NCBI RefSeq assembly: GCF_010015585.1 | Contig: NW_022985076.1 | Location: 550,764-614,763, forward strand | Source: Eremomyces bilateralis CBS 781.70 | Taxonomy: Eukaryota; Ascomycota; Dothideomycetes; Eremomycetales; Eremomycetaceae | Reading direction: 5' to 3' | DNA: 64,000 bases | Shown: one piece after another, positions 10,566 through 19,866 of the stretch | How the letters are laid out: each line of letters begins with the position of its first letter | Position numbering within the stretch: position 1 is the first letter of the stretch | The notes under the pieces: generated by a model | The model's database searches: none | What the model was told of the DNA's origin: nothing | What the model saw: only the letters and a program-made list of their open reading frames with translations | Translations under genes and position numbers: made by a program

Positions 10566-11549
10566 TCATGCCACCCGTAACCTCCTCTCCAACTCTTCCG
10601 CAACACTCCCCCGCTGCACCTCCTCGTACCCCGGCGGCGGGTCCGCCGGCACGTCTCTTGGCTCCCCATCCGGCGGCTCCGCCGCCCCATTCGCCTCCGG
10701 CGACTCCCCCAGCCCGCTATCCCTATCCCGCTGTCCCCCGCTCGTCACTGGCGGCGGCGCCGCCCTCGAAGCACCGCTCTGCTCGTACGCCGGCAGCTGA
10801 TCCAAATGCACGTTCCCCCAATCCAACGCGCCCAGCGCGCCCGCCCCAGCCGCCCCGCCCTCCTCCACGCCGTCGCCGGCCACCGTCCCGCTCTCACGCG
10901 CGACCTCGACGGCCTGCTGCAGGCGCTCCTTGATGCGCTCAAAGGTGGAGTGGAAGTCGAAGGCGCCGCCGTCCTTGAAGGTCAGCTTGAGCTCGAGGGC
11001 GAGGTGCGCAGCGGGGAGGCCGCCGCCGGGGACGGGTTGGACGATGGCGCTCCAGACGTTGGGGCCGAAGAAGGGGGCAGCGACGTGGGTGTCGTGGATA
11101 TTGAGGATGGGGGCGGCGAAGGAGCGGAAGGCGGAGGTGGGTTGGGTGGGGAGGTAGACGATCTTTGGAGGGGGTTAGCAGGGCGCTTGTTGCGGTTCGA
11201 TAGCGGGGGTAGAGCGGCTTACTCGGCGGTTGGTGACGTGCACGCACCCACTGCTGCAATATAGCGAGTACTTTTCTCGGCCAGGGGCGGTGTTATGTGA
11301 CGATATTGATAGGGTTGTTCGAGGTGGTGAGTTATAGAGTCGTTGTTCACCGGGTAAGGACGTGAAGCCCTCGCTCTGTGAGAGCATCACCCAACTATCA
11401 GGAGAGTGGTTCCGCCTTAGCATCTTCGGACGAGGCATGGCGACGAGAAGGACAGAAGGATGAAAATGCACGGATAAATTGACAGGTCTCGTAACAACAA
11501 TGTAGACCCGTGTATCGCAATGACGGAGATAGACTCACTTTATAGACAT
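10566..11549 (-). CDS. GRAM-domain, WBP2-like protein
   Basis: Resembles fungal homologues of WW-domain-binding protein 2. Three exons on the - strand: 11549-11539 (11 nt), 11394-11223, 11162-10566; 259 residues. The short first exon is supported by the join MSINWVML, the conserved start of this family, with donor GTGAGT. A GRAM/PH-like fold spans roughly residues 1-140 (segments LYNSPPRTTLSI, TNRRIVYLPTQP, AAPFFGPNVWSA, LKLTFKDGGAFDFHSTFERIKERLQ). The C-terminal third is low-complexity, rich in Gly, Ala, Glu and Pro, with PPPGY and LPAY motifs that could bind WW domains such as those of Rsp5-type ubiquitin ligases. Binding partners are inferred from animal WBP2. High GC and antisense open frames are a side effect of the tail composition. 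Confidence 0.85.
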
Positions 11550-12204
11550 GTTGTTGGATAGCGGGGCTCGGCCCGTGAATCACGCAGCGCAATCAATGCC
11601 TCTTTATCGGCGTCTGTCGCGGTTCTCTCACGCCCGGATCGTGTACCCCTCCGTCCTATCCGTGGGTCTAGGGCTTCGCTTGCGGGAATGGAGGAGGTGG
11701 AGGATGGTGGCGTGCGGAACCGGTGCGTGCGTGCGGCGAGGTAATAACTGACACGTATGGAGTAGGAGGGGGTATAATAGTGCGTGCACGTGGACGTCAC
11801 CACGCTTCGGACGATGCGACGGATTAGAATCAGGGGAGATATTTAAGCGGAGGGTTGGAATTGAAGATCGACAAGTACCTTGAAGGATTTGGAGATTGGT
11901 GGCGTAGGCTGAAGAGTTAAGGTATTCAGCGATGTGGGAGACGTGTGTTGCGCAATGAATCCACTGCTAATGCGGGGCATGGATCTATCAAAATCGGGCC
12001 CCGTTTCCCCCCACGCCGATCAAATTGCACAGGAGTCAGTCAAGACAGTCGGAACAGTAGTCCCCCATATAATCAATTTTCATACCGAATAATAATCCCA
12101 TTCCTATCAATCAATCCAATCATTGTCCCTCCGACATTGCAGTACGTTCCAAAGTCATCAACCCGTCATTTTGTCTCTCCTTGTCCATAGCCTCCGTCCC
12201 CCAT
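11550..12204. other. Intergenic between WBP2-like and secreted Cys-rich genes
   Basis: Contains the 5' region of the WBP2-like gene (left) and the 3' end of the small secreted protein (right). Open frames here have no recognisable features. Confidence 0.4.
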
Positions 12205-12633
12205 TCAGGAATAAACATCCTCGCACAAGCTCATCTTTCGAACGATATGCGTCCCACTCTGCCCCGGACAATTATTCGGACACTCAATATCCTCATTCCC
12301 ATACGACCCAAAGCAATCCAACGCCTTGACCCCATCGTCAAACACCTCACTCGGCGGCCCCGGATCTGGCCGTGCCGGGGCGCATCCCGTGAACTCGATG
12401 CCCTGGTGTCCGAGGATCGTCATGTCCTTCCAGCAGAGGAGCGACCCCGGCCCCGTCGACGGCCCGCCGATCGTGCCCTCGGAGCACGGGGGGGAGTCCG
12501 TGAACCAGACGTACCAGTCCCAGGGATGGGAGGCGGGGTCGCAGGAGGTGCGGCGGCCAACCCAGATGTTTTGGAGGGCGAGGGCGGGCGTGAGGAGGGA
12601 AAGGAGGGGGATGAGAAGGGTGGTGGTCCGCAT
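12205..12633 (-). CDS. Small secreted cysteine-rich protein, unknown function
   Basis: A 142-residue single-exon protein. The N terminus is a clear signal peptide (LLIPLLSLLTPALA, likely cut after ALA near residue 19). The mature part has eight cysteines at residues 31, 50, 67, 84, 107, 118, 122 and 137, an even number compatible with four disulphides, and a Trp-rich patch (HPWDWYVWF). Pro/Gly-rich linkers separate the Cys segments. I do not recognise a family. Size, Cys content and secretion signal fit a candidate effector-like or cell-wall-associated protein, but that is inference only. The ATG at 12633 is used because the signal peptide follows directly. Confidence 0.7.
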   Translation of the reverse strand: MRTTTLLIPLLSLLTPALALQNIWVGRRTSCDPASHPWDWYVWFTDSPPCSEGTIGGPSTGPGSLLCWKDMTILGHQGIEFTGCAPARPDPGPPSEVFDDGVKALDCFGSYGNEDIECPNNCPGQSGTHIVRKMSLCEDVYS

Positions 12634-13436
12634 GGTGAGACGAAAGTCCGAGGGAATGTCGATTGACTCTTCTTGGATTCGAGCACGAGGAGGAAAGGTT
12701 GGAGAATGGTGTCTTCATCGAATGCGTTGTAGGGAGGCAACCCCTCTTGTACTTGGTGCTTTGACTGTGCATAAAGACGGTGAGAAATGGGCATTGCACA
12801 CCTGACCTGAATGCTTCCTCCTGTTTCTCGCGATCTATTGCTTACCTGCTTCGAGCCTCGCCAAAGATGCATCTGGTCTCCCAAAATAGGTAATTGAGGC
12901 ATCAGCTAGCCGAAGCAGGCAAGGGGAAGGTGAGCTACCGACGCCTCCTTCGTATTCTCGCTCGGTCTAGGGGTCTGGAACATGAAACAGATGACAGCCA
13001 TTAGCGACAACGTCGGCGAAGTGGACTTGGAAGACTGCATTGGCTGTGCTTGCACAGGAATGACGCAGACTAAGAAATATTTATGCAGAATCTTGAAAAC
13101 GAACCGTTGGACGAAAGTATTTAACTAAATATAAACAATCTTGGTAAGGGTTGGATGTAATAGCTTCACCGGTCACAGATGCTATCATGGCTAAACCCTG
13201 CTCGCGCTAATGCAGATCATCGCAAGTCTCCCGGTGTGAGTCTGGACTCTGGAGAACTGAGAAGTGCGAACCCGCGATTAGTGGAAGAATATCATTTCCG
13301 TTCTTGGATATGGATATCGTTTCATGTGTTGAAGTTGTGATATCCATTTACCCTTCCATCCCAAGACCTAAAGTGTGCGGTCTCCTCGGTGGATAGAAGC
13401 AAAGATCCAGCCCAAACGGCAATAGTTAGTAGTATA
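12634..13436. other. Intergenic, no gene seen
   Basis: About 800 bp upstream of the secreted protein gene and up to the foldback element. No gene, tRNA or clear repeat was found. Confidence 0.4.
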
Positions 13437-13733
13437 CCGCTTCCCTCGGCCGACGTATGAATAAAGACGGTATCTTTCTGCCGCGAAATAAGTATATCGT
13501 TACGCTCTTTATAAGTATTAATAAGTAAGCGACTATAGAAGTATTAGACCGCTAGATCACTCTAAGATTATGTATATGTCCATGGGCGATAGGACGTGTA
13601 GTCTCGGAGCAATTTAGCGTTCGAATACGTCCGTAGTCGCTTACTTATTAATACTTATAGAAAGCGTAACGATATACTTATTTCGCGGCAGAAAGATACC
13701 GTCTTTATCAATACGTCGGCCGAGGGAAAGCGG
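13437..13733. mobile_element. Foldback MITE with ~100-bp terminal inverted repeats, TA target site
   Basis: Left arm 13437-13535 and right arm 13634-13733 are reverse complements with about five differences (four substitutions and one indel) over ~99 bp, around a 98-bp loop. The ends begin CCGCTTCCCTCGGCC and are flanked by TA on both sides (13435-13436 and 13734-13735), as in Tc1/mariner/pogo-type insertions. There is no coding capacity. The transcript of either strand would form a very long hairpin. The element sits in the 3' flank of CTU1, about 215 bp past its stop codon. Confidence 0.85.
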
Positions 13734-13947
13734 TACACTCCTCCCTAGTCTCGCCCTGGTCAGTCCTTTGCATCTATCTGCCGAGGCGATTCCACAGCGT
13801 GGGCCGGTTGGACCGGTTTCTCCGAACAAAGGCAGGGCCATTCCTCGACATATTCGCGCACGATTGTCGGTGCGAACAGTTGCAGTACCTGGCGTCGGAA
13901 GTGGAGGAGTTACTGCGACTGGGGATTTGGTCGTGGGTCCAGCTCCT

Positions 13948-15225
13948 TCAAGATATGCCAATTTCTGCTTTCGGTCGGCTCTTGTTCAGACCCTCGAGTA
14001 GCACGCATGCCTTGCAGATACTCTGGCTCGACAAGTAGCCGCATCGCTCACACGTCCCCATGACTTGCTGAGTCACCTTCTTCTTCCGCCTCGGCTGGGA
14101 ATCGGAGGCTCTCGACGCCTTGTTCTTGCCATTTGGGAGTTTGAGGCTGTTCATCTCCACCGTCACGCTGGTGATCTCTGTCTCGAGCCCATTCTCCTCC
14201 GCCTTCGCGTTCTCGCGAAGCCTGGCCTCCATTTTCGCCATGGACTCGCTGCTCTTCCCGCCCGCGCTGCCGCAGCCTTGAACCTCGTCTTCTGCGGCGG
14301 TCGCGCTGGCGTTCGTGGCACAGTCGTTTGCGCATGCATCTTCATTTCCGGGGACGAGCCTGGCCATGTCCTCCCCACTCTTAATCACGTCCACGATGGA
14401 ACTAGGTCGAATCCGTTCCAGGTTCTTGATTAGAGCTCGAGCCGATCCGCGGAAAGCTTCCGGTGAGTAAATGCATTCCGTCGAAAAGTAGAGAAGGCTC
14501 TTGTGATGGGCGTAGAGGACGATTTCCTTTTCATAGGCATATTTGAGAGGCTTGCTTCGCTTGATGGTCGTAATCGACGGCAGTCCGCCCTCGGTCGTCG
14601 CGGCCTTCGCTTCAGGTGCTGCCGATGGGGTCGATGTGATGATTGAGGTTGTTCGCGAGAGTCTCGCCAGGTCACCGCGCAGCAGATTCATCATGACCGT
14701 CTCTGCCATATCATCCGCATTATGTCCCGTCACCACATGCTGGACGCCTAACCGCGCCGCTCCTCGATCGAGGGCTTGTCGTCGAAACACGCCGCAGTAT
14801 GTACAGTTCCCTTTCTTTCCCACCTGCTCCACCACCTGATCCATCGTCCATCCGTATAGCTCATCATACCCAAGGATCATCAACGGCATCTCGTAGTCCC
14901 GCGCATTCTGCCGCACCGTGTCCAGTGAGTCATCCCGGTAGCCTTTGATACCCTCATCGATGGATAGTAGGACTAGATCGAGTCCGTAGTCATGTCGGTC
15001 GTTCAGCGTCTTCATGACTGAGGCGAGGACAGTGCTGTCCTTGCCGCCCGACGCACCAATGGCCACCCGCTCGCCACGGCGGAAGAGATTGTTGCTGGTA
15101 ATGGTCTCATGGATCTCATCTTCGAAGGTGATCAGGAAACAGGGCTTGCAGAGCTTTTGGTGGTTCTTTGGCCGGAGGATTACCGCGCGGTTGGCGGTGC
15201 AGAGAGCACATATCGAAGGCGGCAT
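13948..15225 (-). CDS. NCS6: Cytoplasmic tRNA 2-thiolation protein 1 (Ctu1/Ncs6)
   Basis: Adenylates and thiolates the wobble uridine (mcm5s2U34) of cytosolic tRNAs for Lys, Glu and Gln, together with Ncs2 and the Urm1 sulfur relay. Single exon, 425 residues. Features in order: N-terminal zinc-binding CALC and CKPC (about 6-29), PP-loop SGGKDST (59-65), [16 protein letters not shown], the [12 protein letters not shown] motif, an insertion rich in Ala/Glu/Ser, and a C-terminal [16 protein letters not shown] zinc motif. The ATG at 15225 gives the family start MPPSICALC; the frame is open further upstream to 15294 but that part is not conserved. A TGACTCA box lies 69 bp upstream. Confidence 0.95.
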   Translation of the reverse strand: MPPSICALCTANRAVILRPKNHQKLCKPCFLITFEDEIHETITSNNLFRRGERVAIGASGGKDSTVLASVMKTLNDRHDYGLDLVLLSIDEGIKGYRDDSLDTVRQNARDYEMPLMILGYDELYGWTMDQVVEQVGKKGNCTYCGVFRRQALDRGAARLGVQHVVTGHNADDMAETVMMNLLRGDLARLSRTTSIITSTPSAAPEAKAATTEGGLPSITTIKRSKPLKYAYEKEIVLYAHHKSLLYFSTECIYSPEAFRGSARALIKNLERIRPSSIVDVIKSGEDMARLVPGNEDACANDCATNASATAAEDEVQGCGSAGGKSSESMAKMEARLRENAKAEENGLETEITSVTVEMNSLKLPNGKNKASRASDSQPRRKKKVTQQVMGTCERCGYLSSQSICKACVLLEGLNKSRPKAEIGIS

Positions 15226-15293
15226 TCTGGGCGGTGTGGTTGTAAGATTGAAGATCTGATCGTGACAGAGAAATATATGGAGCAAATCATGCA

Positions 15294-15300
15294 TGAGTCA
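15294..15300 (-). promoter_or_regulatory. Gcn4/CpcA-type TGACTCA box upstream of NCS6
   Basis: A perfect TGACTCA heptamer on the coding strand 69 bp upstream of the NCS6 start. This is the recognition site of the Gcn4/CpcA cross-pathway-control activator and other AP-1-like bZIP factors. Regulation is inferred from the site only. Confidence 0.35.
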
Positions 15301-15497
15301 GTGGGCCGGATCTCGTATCTTGGAACGACTCATGGGCGATCTGATTTCGTGTGTGCACAGTGCCTGTATTATGGAATTGAATCTAACTGACGCGACTTCG
15401 TAAGTTCGTATTGTATTCCTAAGTAATCAATAGGATAAATCTTGTCCGTGGTGTGTCAGTATAATTCGTTGGCGTTGTACCATACACACAGTAGTTA

Positions 15498-17309
15498 AGT
15501 TCAACCCCCTGTCAAGTAGCCAACCACTCGAGTAGCCAGTATCACCATCTCAACCTCCATCGGTCAGACAGCAATATCTCTACTAAAACATATTATATTT
15601 GGAAATCTATACAGCATGATTCAAAAGATACAGCTTGGAGAGACTCTGATGTAGATTTGGCCTCCGAAATTGGATGTCTTCGTTGGTAATCTTCCTCTAC
15701 CGCTCGTACAGCTTCTTGTGCCAATTTGATCTCCCGAACTTGCGCAAACCTCTGATTAAGATCTATCTGAACTTTCTTTTTACGTTTTGGTGCTGTAGCA
15801 GCATCAAGGCGTGCCTGTAAGCCCGCGATTTTCAGATCTGATGAGGCCTGACGCGCCTGTAGCACTCCGATCGCCTTGGCTGCCTTCTCTATATACGACT
15901 TCGTCGTCTTTGCCACGCGTGTATTCTTGCTAAGAACGCGTAATGCACTCTGTACCTGTTTTGGCTTGTAGGGCGTCGTCTGGAGAACGGAGGGGACTGG
16001 TATGGGGGTGCGTGGAGGCGTGTTTGGTGGTGGAATTGGTGGTGCGGTTACGGTAGGCGGTGACGGTACAACGAAGCGGTTACTGAGGCCCTTTGACCGG
16101 TCAAACGGCACAAGTCCTGCAGCCTTCCACCCAGATCTGATTGTACGGTCGGTTAGGCGTGCCTGACGTGCCTCTGCATAGAGGACAATGAATCTCCGTC
16201 GTTTAATCGGTAGGGCCTCGTCGATATACGCGCTTTGGCGGAGGAGGGTCTTATAAAAGCGTTTTAGAGGCGAAAAACAGGCGAGATCCAGAGGTTGAAG
16301 GATATGGGAGGTATGTGCAGGTAGGAAGACCACGATTACGTTGTTTATCTTGCATTCGTACAAGAAATCGATGGTTGCGTGGCTACCGTGCCCGTCCATT
16401 AGCAGAATCCGGTACTGCCGCTGTGTAGCGGTTTCAGGCAGGAAAACCGTACGGAGCCAAACCAACGCGTGTTGATTTGAAGTCCAGCCGTTCTCTGATA
16501 CCGTATAATGGAAGTCTGGAGGTTGTTCAGGGAACCAAGAAGACTGTAACGTGGCGCCTTTCTGTATAATCGCTGGTCTGATGTACTGGCCGGTCGCGGA
16601 GACAGTTTCAACGATACTAATCCATTCGCGGCCCATAGGACTAGTGATATAGGCCGTTGACTTCTGCGAGTCTGCGATAACCGTAGAATTAGCGCAAATC
16701 CCTAGTCCTATACCAACCTCATCCATATTCCAGGTATCAGAGGGGTGGACATCGTACTGAGTTTGAACTTGGTGAAAATACGTGTAGAACGCGTCGATTG
16801 TATCCTTAGTTGCAGCCTGACGTCGGGCAACATCAAGACTACGCCCGATACAGGTCGCAACGCGTGGATTACGGTGTAGGAAACGCGTTACCCAGTTCTT
16901 CCCGAGGGGCGTTGAGTCTCCTTGGAGGCGTAGAACTCGAGATGCCATTTCGCGAAGCCGTGCGTGAGTAGGGGGGAATCCTTGAGCGTCATTTTCAAGT
17001 ATCCAGTCGACTAAAAAGGATTCTTGGTCCGGTGTAAGGCGTTGGCGAGATTGTTGAGCTACTACGCGTGGTAGGCGGCCTTTTAAGCGGGTTTGAAGGG
17101 TGCGTCGGTTGACCTTGAATAGCGCCGCAGCTTCGTTTTGTGATTTGCATTGACCGGTCTGTAAGGCATCAATAGCCTGTTGGACCGGGTCTTCCGAGTT
17201 TGGTATCATGATATTGTACGGTGGTGGAGATATCGCGGTTAGAGAGATGGTGATAGAGGTGGTGATACTGGCTACTCGAGTGGTTGGCTACTTGACAGGG
17301 GGTTGAACT
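15498..17309 (-). mobile_element. Fot1/pogo-family DNA transposon, apparently intact
   Basis: An 1812-bp element bounded by 50-bp perfect terminal inverted repeats (15498-15547 and 17260-17309, beginning AGTTCAACCCCCTGTCAAGT) and by the TA target duplication typical of Tc1/mariner superfamily insertions (15496-15497 and 17310-17311). It carries one uninterrupted transposase gene. The identical ends and whole ORF suggest recent insertion and possibly an autonomous copy. The intergenic base composition and other repeats around it mark the left edge of an accessory island. Confidence 0.93.
15593..17209 (-). CDS. Fot1/pogo-type transposase (DDE_1)
   Basis: A 538-residue transposase without introns. 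The N terminus has a psq-type helix-turn-helix (about residues 8-45, with SQNEAAALFKVNRRTLQTRLKG), followed by a CENP-B-like DNA-binding domain (about 55-125, ending in NWVTRFLHRNP). The DDE_1 catalytic core contains Asp163 (NMDEVG), Asp272 (LLMDGHGSH) and Asp308 (ILQPLDLACF), a DD35D spacing like Fot1 relatives. The C-terminal region has a Pro-rich linker and a basic coiled-coil-like stretch ending KRKKKVQ, a possible nuclear signal. All three catalytic acids are present, so it may be functional. It fills nearly the whole element. Confidence 0.95.
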   Translation of the reverse strand: MIPNSEDPVQQAIDALQTGQCKSQNEAAALFKVNRRTLQTRLKGRLPRVVAQQSRQRLTPDQESFLVDWILENDAQGFPPTHARLREMASRVLRLQGDSTPLGKNWVTRFLHRNPRVATCIGRSLDVARRQAATKDTIDAFYTYFHQVQTQYDVHPSDTWNMDEVGIGLGICANSTVIADSQKSTAYITSPMGREWISIVETVSATGQYIRPAIIQKGATLQSSWFPEQPPDFHYTVSENGWTSNQHALVWLRTVFLPETATQRQYRILLMDGHGSHATIDFLYECKINNVIVVFLPAHTSHILQPLDLACFSPLKRFYKTLLRQSAYIDEALPIKRRRFIVLYAEARQARLTDRTIRSGWKAAGLVPFDRSKGLSNRFVVPSPPTVTAPPIPPPNTPPRTPIPVPSVLQTTPYKPKQVQSALRVLSKNTRVAKTTKSYIEKAAKAIGVLQARQASSDLKIAGLQARLDAATAPKRKKKVQIDLNQRFAQVREIKLAQEAVRAVEEDYQRRHPISEAKSTSESLQAVSFESCCIDFQI

Positions 17310-18133
17310 TAATGGAAACCCTTCGCTGCAGGCGTTTGCGCGGATGCCAAGCGCCGTGCTAGCGCCGTGAAATCTAACGGTTCTGTACGGTAAAATATAT
17401 TTATGTCATGTTCGTTGTGTCCCGATCGGGCCTTCGCTAGCCGCCTAGCCGCCGTTCCTGCGGCTACTCCCTCTCGTCCCTCGTGCAAATCCCTGCTGCC
17501 TTGACTTTGCTCCAAACTGTTGCCGCCATCGAAATCCTCACTCCCGTAATGTAATCCGTAAACCGTATTCCGTTGGTTGTTTAGACTTAAACTGTGGTTG
17601 GCTAACTAGCGGGGGGTTGAACTTATTCTCTACGCCACTGCAAAGCCTAAACAGATTATGCTTTTCGCTAATGGAGCGGCATTATATTGCCGACCCTGAT
17701 CGTAACACCAAGATGTTGCCATGCAAGACATTACTCGCGCAGAATCAGATATTCGCTGAGCCGATTATATCATCCCTGTCACGGTATGGGTTATCGTGAA
17801 GGAGATTAGTTGATGCCTTGAGATGAGTTGAGATGCTACAGGATCCGGTCTCGCGCAAGTGGCGCGTGTGGTCCTCATTTCGCCGGTGGTCTTCATCCAC
17901 CCACGCATACCGTGATCCTGCCATCTCTCTTTTCCTTCTTTAGCTTTGAAGTTACAACAGAAACCGTTCTACAGTGCCCAACCTGTGAGGTTTATTGGTT
18001 GTTACAATCCCTGCCTGCTGTCTCTTGGGAATATGTACATGCTCGCTTTGTCTGTCTCGACTTTTTAGAGCTTCATTGCAGATGGTCATCTCGATTGCAC
18101 CCAAGACGGCAGGGTTCTGCGATCACCGATGCA
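17310..18133. other. Region between the pogo element and the rhodopsin-domain gene
   Basis: Contains a solitary terminal repeat related to the pogo element (17597-17623, listed separately) and the 5' side of the membrane-protein gene. The membrane protein frame is open upstream to 17828, but the conserved start is at 18134. The stretch 17311-17596 may be the inner remains of a second, degraded pogo-like element; I found no transposase sequence in it. Confidence 0.4.
17597..17623 (-). repeat. Solitary pogo-type terminal repeat (relic)
   Basis: GTTGGCTAACTAGCGGGGGG followed by TTGAACT and then TA matches the right end of the neighbouring transposon (GTTGGCTACTTGACAGGGGG then TTGAACT, TA) with a few changes. 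It lies 314 bp outside that end in the same orientation, so it looks like the end of an older, related element into or beside which the intact one inserted. Confidence 0.6.
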
Positions 18134-19542
18134 ATGGAGCAACTTCTTCAGGAAGACCCCGAGAAGCTAGTGGCACTTCTCAAATATGCTGCTACCTTTC
18201 CCGATTTCCCCAAGAACTTCACCGTACCTTCTTTGCTAGATCCCAACTATGTTCCGCCTAACAGATCTCGCCCTCTCGAGGTGCTCTGTTACTGCCTGGC
18301 TGGCATCACCACCGTCGTGGTGTTGCTCCGACTGTGGGTTCGAATGCGGGTGCAAAGAAGGATGTTTGGAATGGATGACTGGCTGATTATTCCGGGACAG
18401 GTACGTGGTTTATATACTGAGCCGGTCCCAATAAAACTAATTAATGCTACTTGTCAACTACATAGATCTTATCTCTGGCAACAATCATAGTTATAATTTT
18501 GCTCAGTAGAGTGGGCGGATCCGGACAGCATATCTACGATGTCTCTTATGACCGGGCTGCAACGTCGCTAGTTGTAGGTAGTACTATGTCACATCCCAAG
18601 AAGACTACACTGACCACGACTCCCTATATTGCAGTTACAATTCATTGGCATAAGCCTGTATTTCGCAGCTATTTGCATCATTCGGCTCTCCATCACGGCA
18701 TTCCTGTACCGCCTGATCAGCCCGGTATTTAAGACCAAGCGAATACTTCTACATTGTACGGTCGTTTTCATTTTCTTGGAGTTTGCCATTACAGGCTTCC
18801 TCCATATTTTCGCATATAAGCCTATCTCTGCTGGCTGGGACATTGACGTTCGACTGGCTGGATTTACGTCTATAAACGTGCCACTTGGGATATTCATCGG
18901 CTCGATTGTGTATCTCATTACGGACGTTTGGCTATTGATTATTCCTATCCACACTGTATGGACTCTCCGACTCTCTATTTGGAGACGCATTGGCATTACC
19001 TGGGTCTTCGCTTTTGGTAGCGTCGCCTGCGTCGGTGCGATTTTAAAGACGATCTATGTCTATCCATTGTTCGACTCCTACGATCCACTATGTAAGTCGG
19101 TCTCAGTCCTGTCATTACTGCCTGATATTGGGTTCATGTGCTCTGCCAATGGTTCGAGTCATCAGAGGACTGACTGTACTGATGATATACAACCGTAAGT
19201 GGGGTTAGACGCTCTAACATCACTATAGGGAATGGCATTGGCTTCCAAATCGGCGCCGTAATCGAACTCGGGTTTGGCGTCATCAGCGCATCTATTCCGG
19301 CCTTAAACCACATCTTAGTTAAAGCTATCCCTATATTACTTGACCCCTGGTTCAGCAGTACACCTATAAACGAAAGGTTCAGCTCCGCTAACCGAACGAC
19401 CAAACCGAAACACCAGACGTTTCAAGAGGATTTTTCACGCAGAATACGCGGACCAAGTGGGCGAGCGGTCGAAGCGTATGATAATATCCCGGGCGGGAGC
19501 GAATTCAACCTTGGGCGGGAAGCCCGAAGGAAGGGAGCCTAG
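18134..19542 (+). CDS. Fungal rhodopsin-domain integral membrane protein (Pth11/SAT14-type)
   Basis: Member of the large family of fungal seven-helix proteins with the rhodopsin-like domain, some of which (Pth11) act as surface-sensing receptors; ligand and role here are unknown. Four exons: 18134-18400, 18466-18573, 18635-19091, 19229-19542; 381 residues. Typical segments are RMFGMDDWLIIPG after the first helix, the Cys/Arg-containing AAICIIRLSITAFLYRL, and IELGFGVISASIPALN in the last helix. The final intron (19092-19228) is unusually long at 137 nt and contains a second GTAAGT at 19196, so an extra small exon is possible. The gene sits between two transposons, with repeats at both flanks, and may be dispensable or horizontally mobile. 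Confidence 0.8.
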
Positions 19543-19866
19543 CTGCAATGGATGAAACCCGGTTATGAGGTTTTGGACAAGCAGTCAGAACGTACGAATG
19601 ACATAATTTCTAGCGTTTCGAAGTATCCACTGCTCACAATTAAGTCGCAGGGCTCCCGAAGATTTCATTACGTGCAATGCCAGTAGCCCACATTAGACGT
19701 TCGGATGCCAGCCGCGGTCACGGTTTACCGTTAGACAAGGCTAGTGAGGAGCCTTGACTCCTTAGCAGTACCAATATATTACCAGGAGGCCTTTGCTGAT
19801 TGTTATGAACCAGTCAGGGAACCGTGCTATGCCTGGAGGAACGTTAGTGCCTTGAGGAACTCAAGG
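19543..19866. other. Intergenic left of the hAT element
   Basis: No gene recognised. The right boundary is the first base of the hAT terminal repeat. Confidence 0.4.

Noticed and set aside
10806-11264. 152-codon open frame on the + strand, Gly/Glu/Val rich
   Set aside because: Shadow of the GC-rich exon 3 of the WBP2-like gene on the other strand.
13641-13961. 106-codon open frame on the - strand next to NCS6
   Set aside because: It runs from the 3' flank of NCS6 into the right arm of the foldback MITE; no family features, and a mobile repeat forms its end.
19543-19866. Possible solo LTR left of the hAT element
   Set aside because: No TG..CA ends, no 5-bp duplication and no retroelement coding sequence were found.
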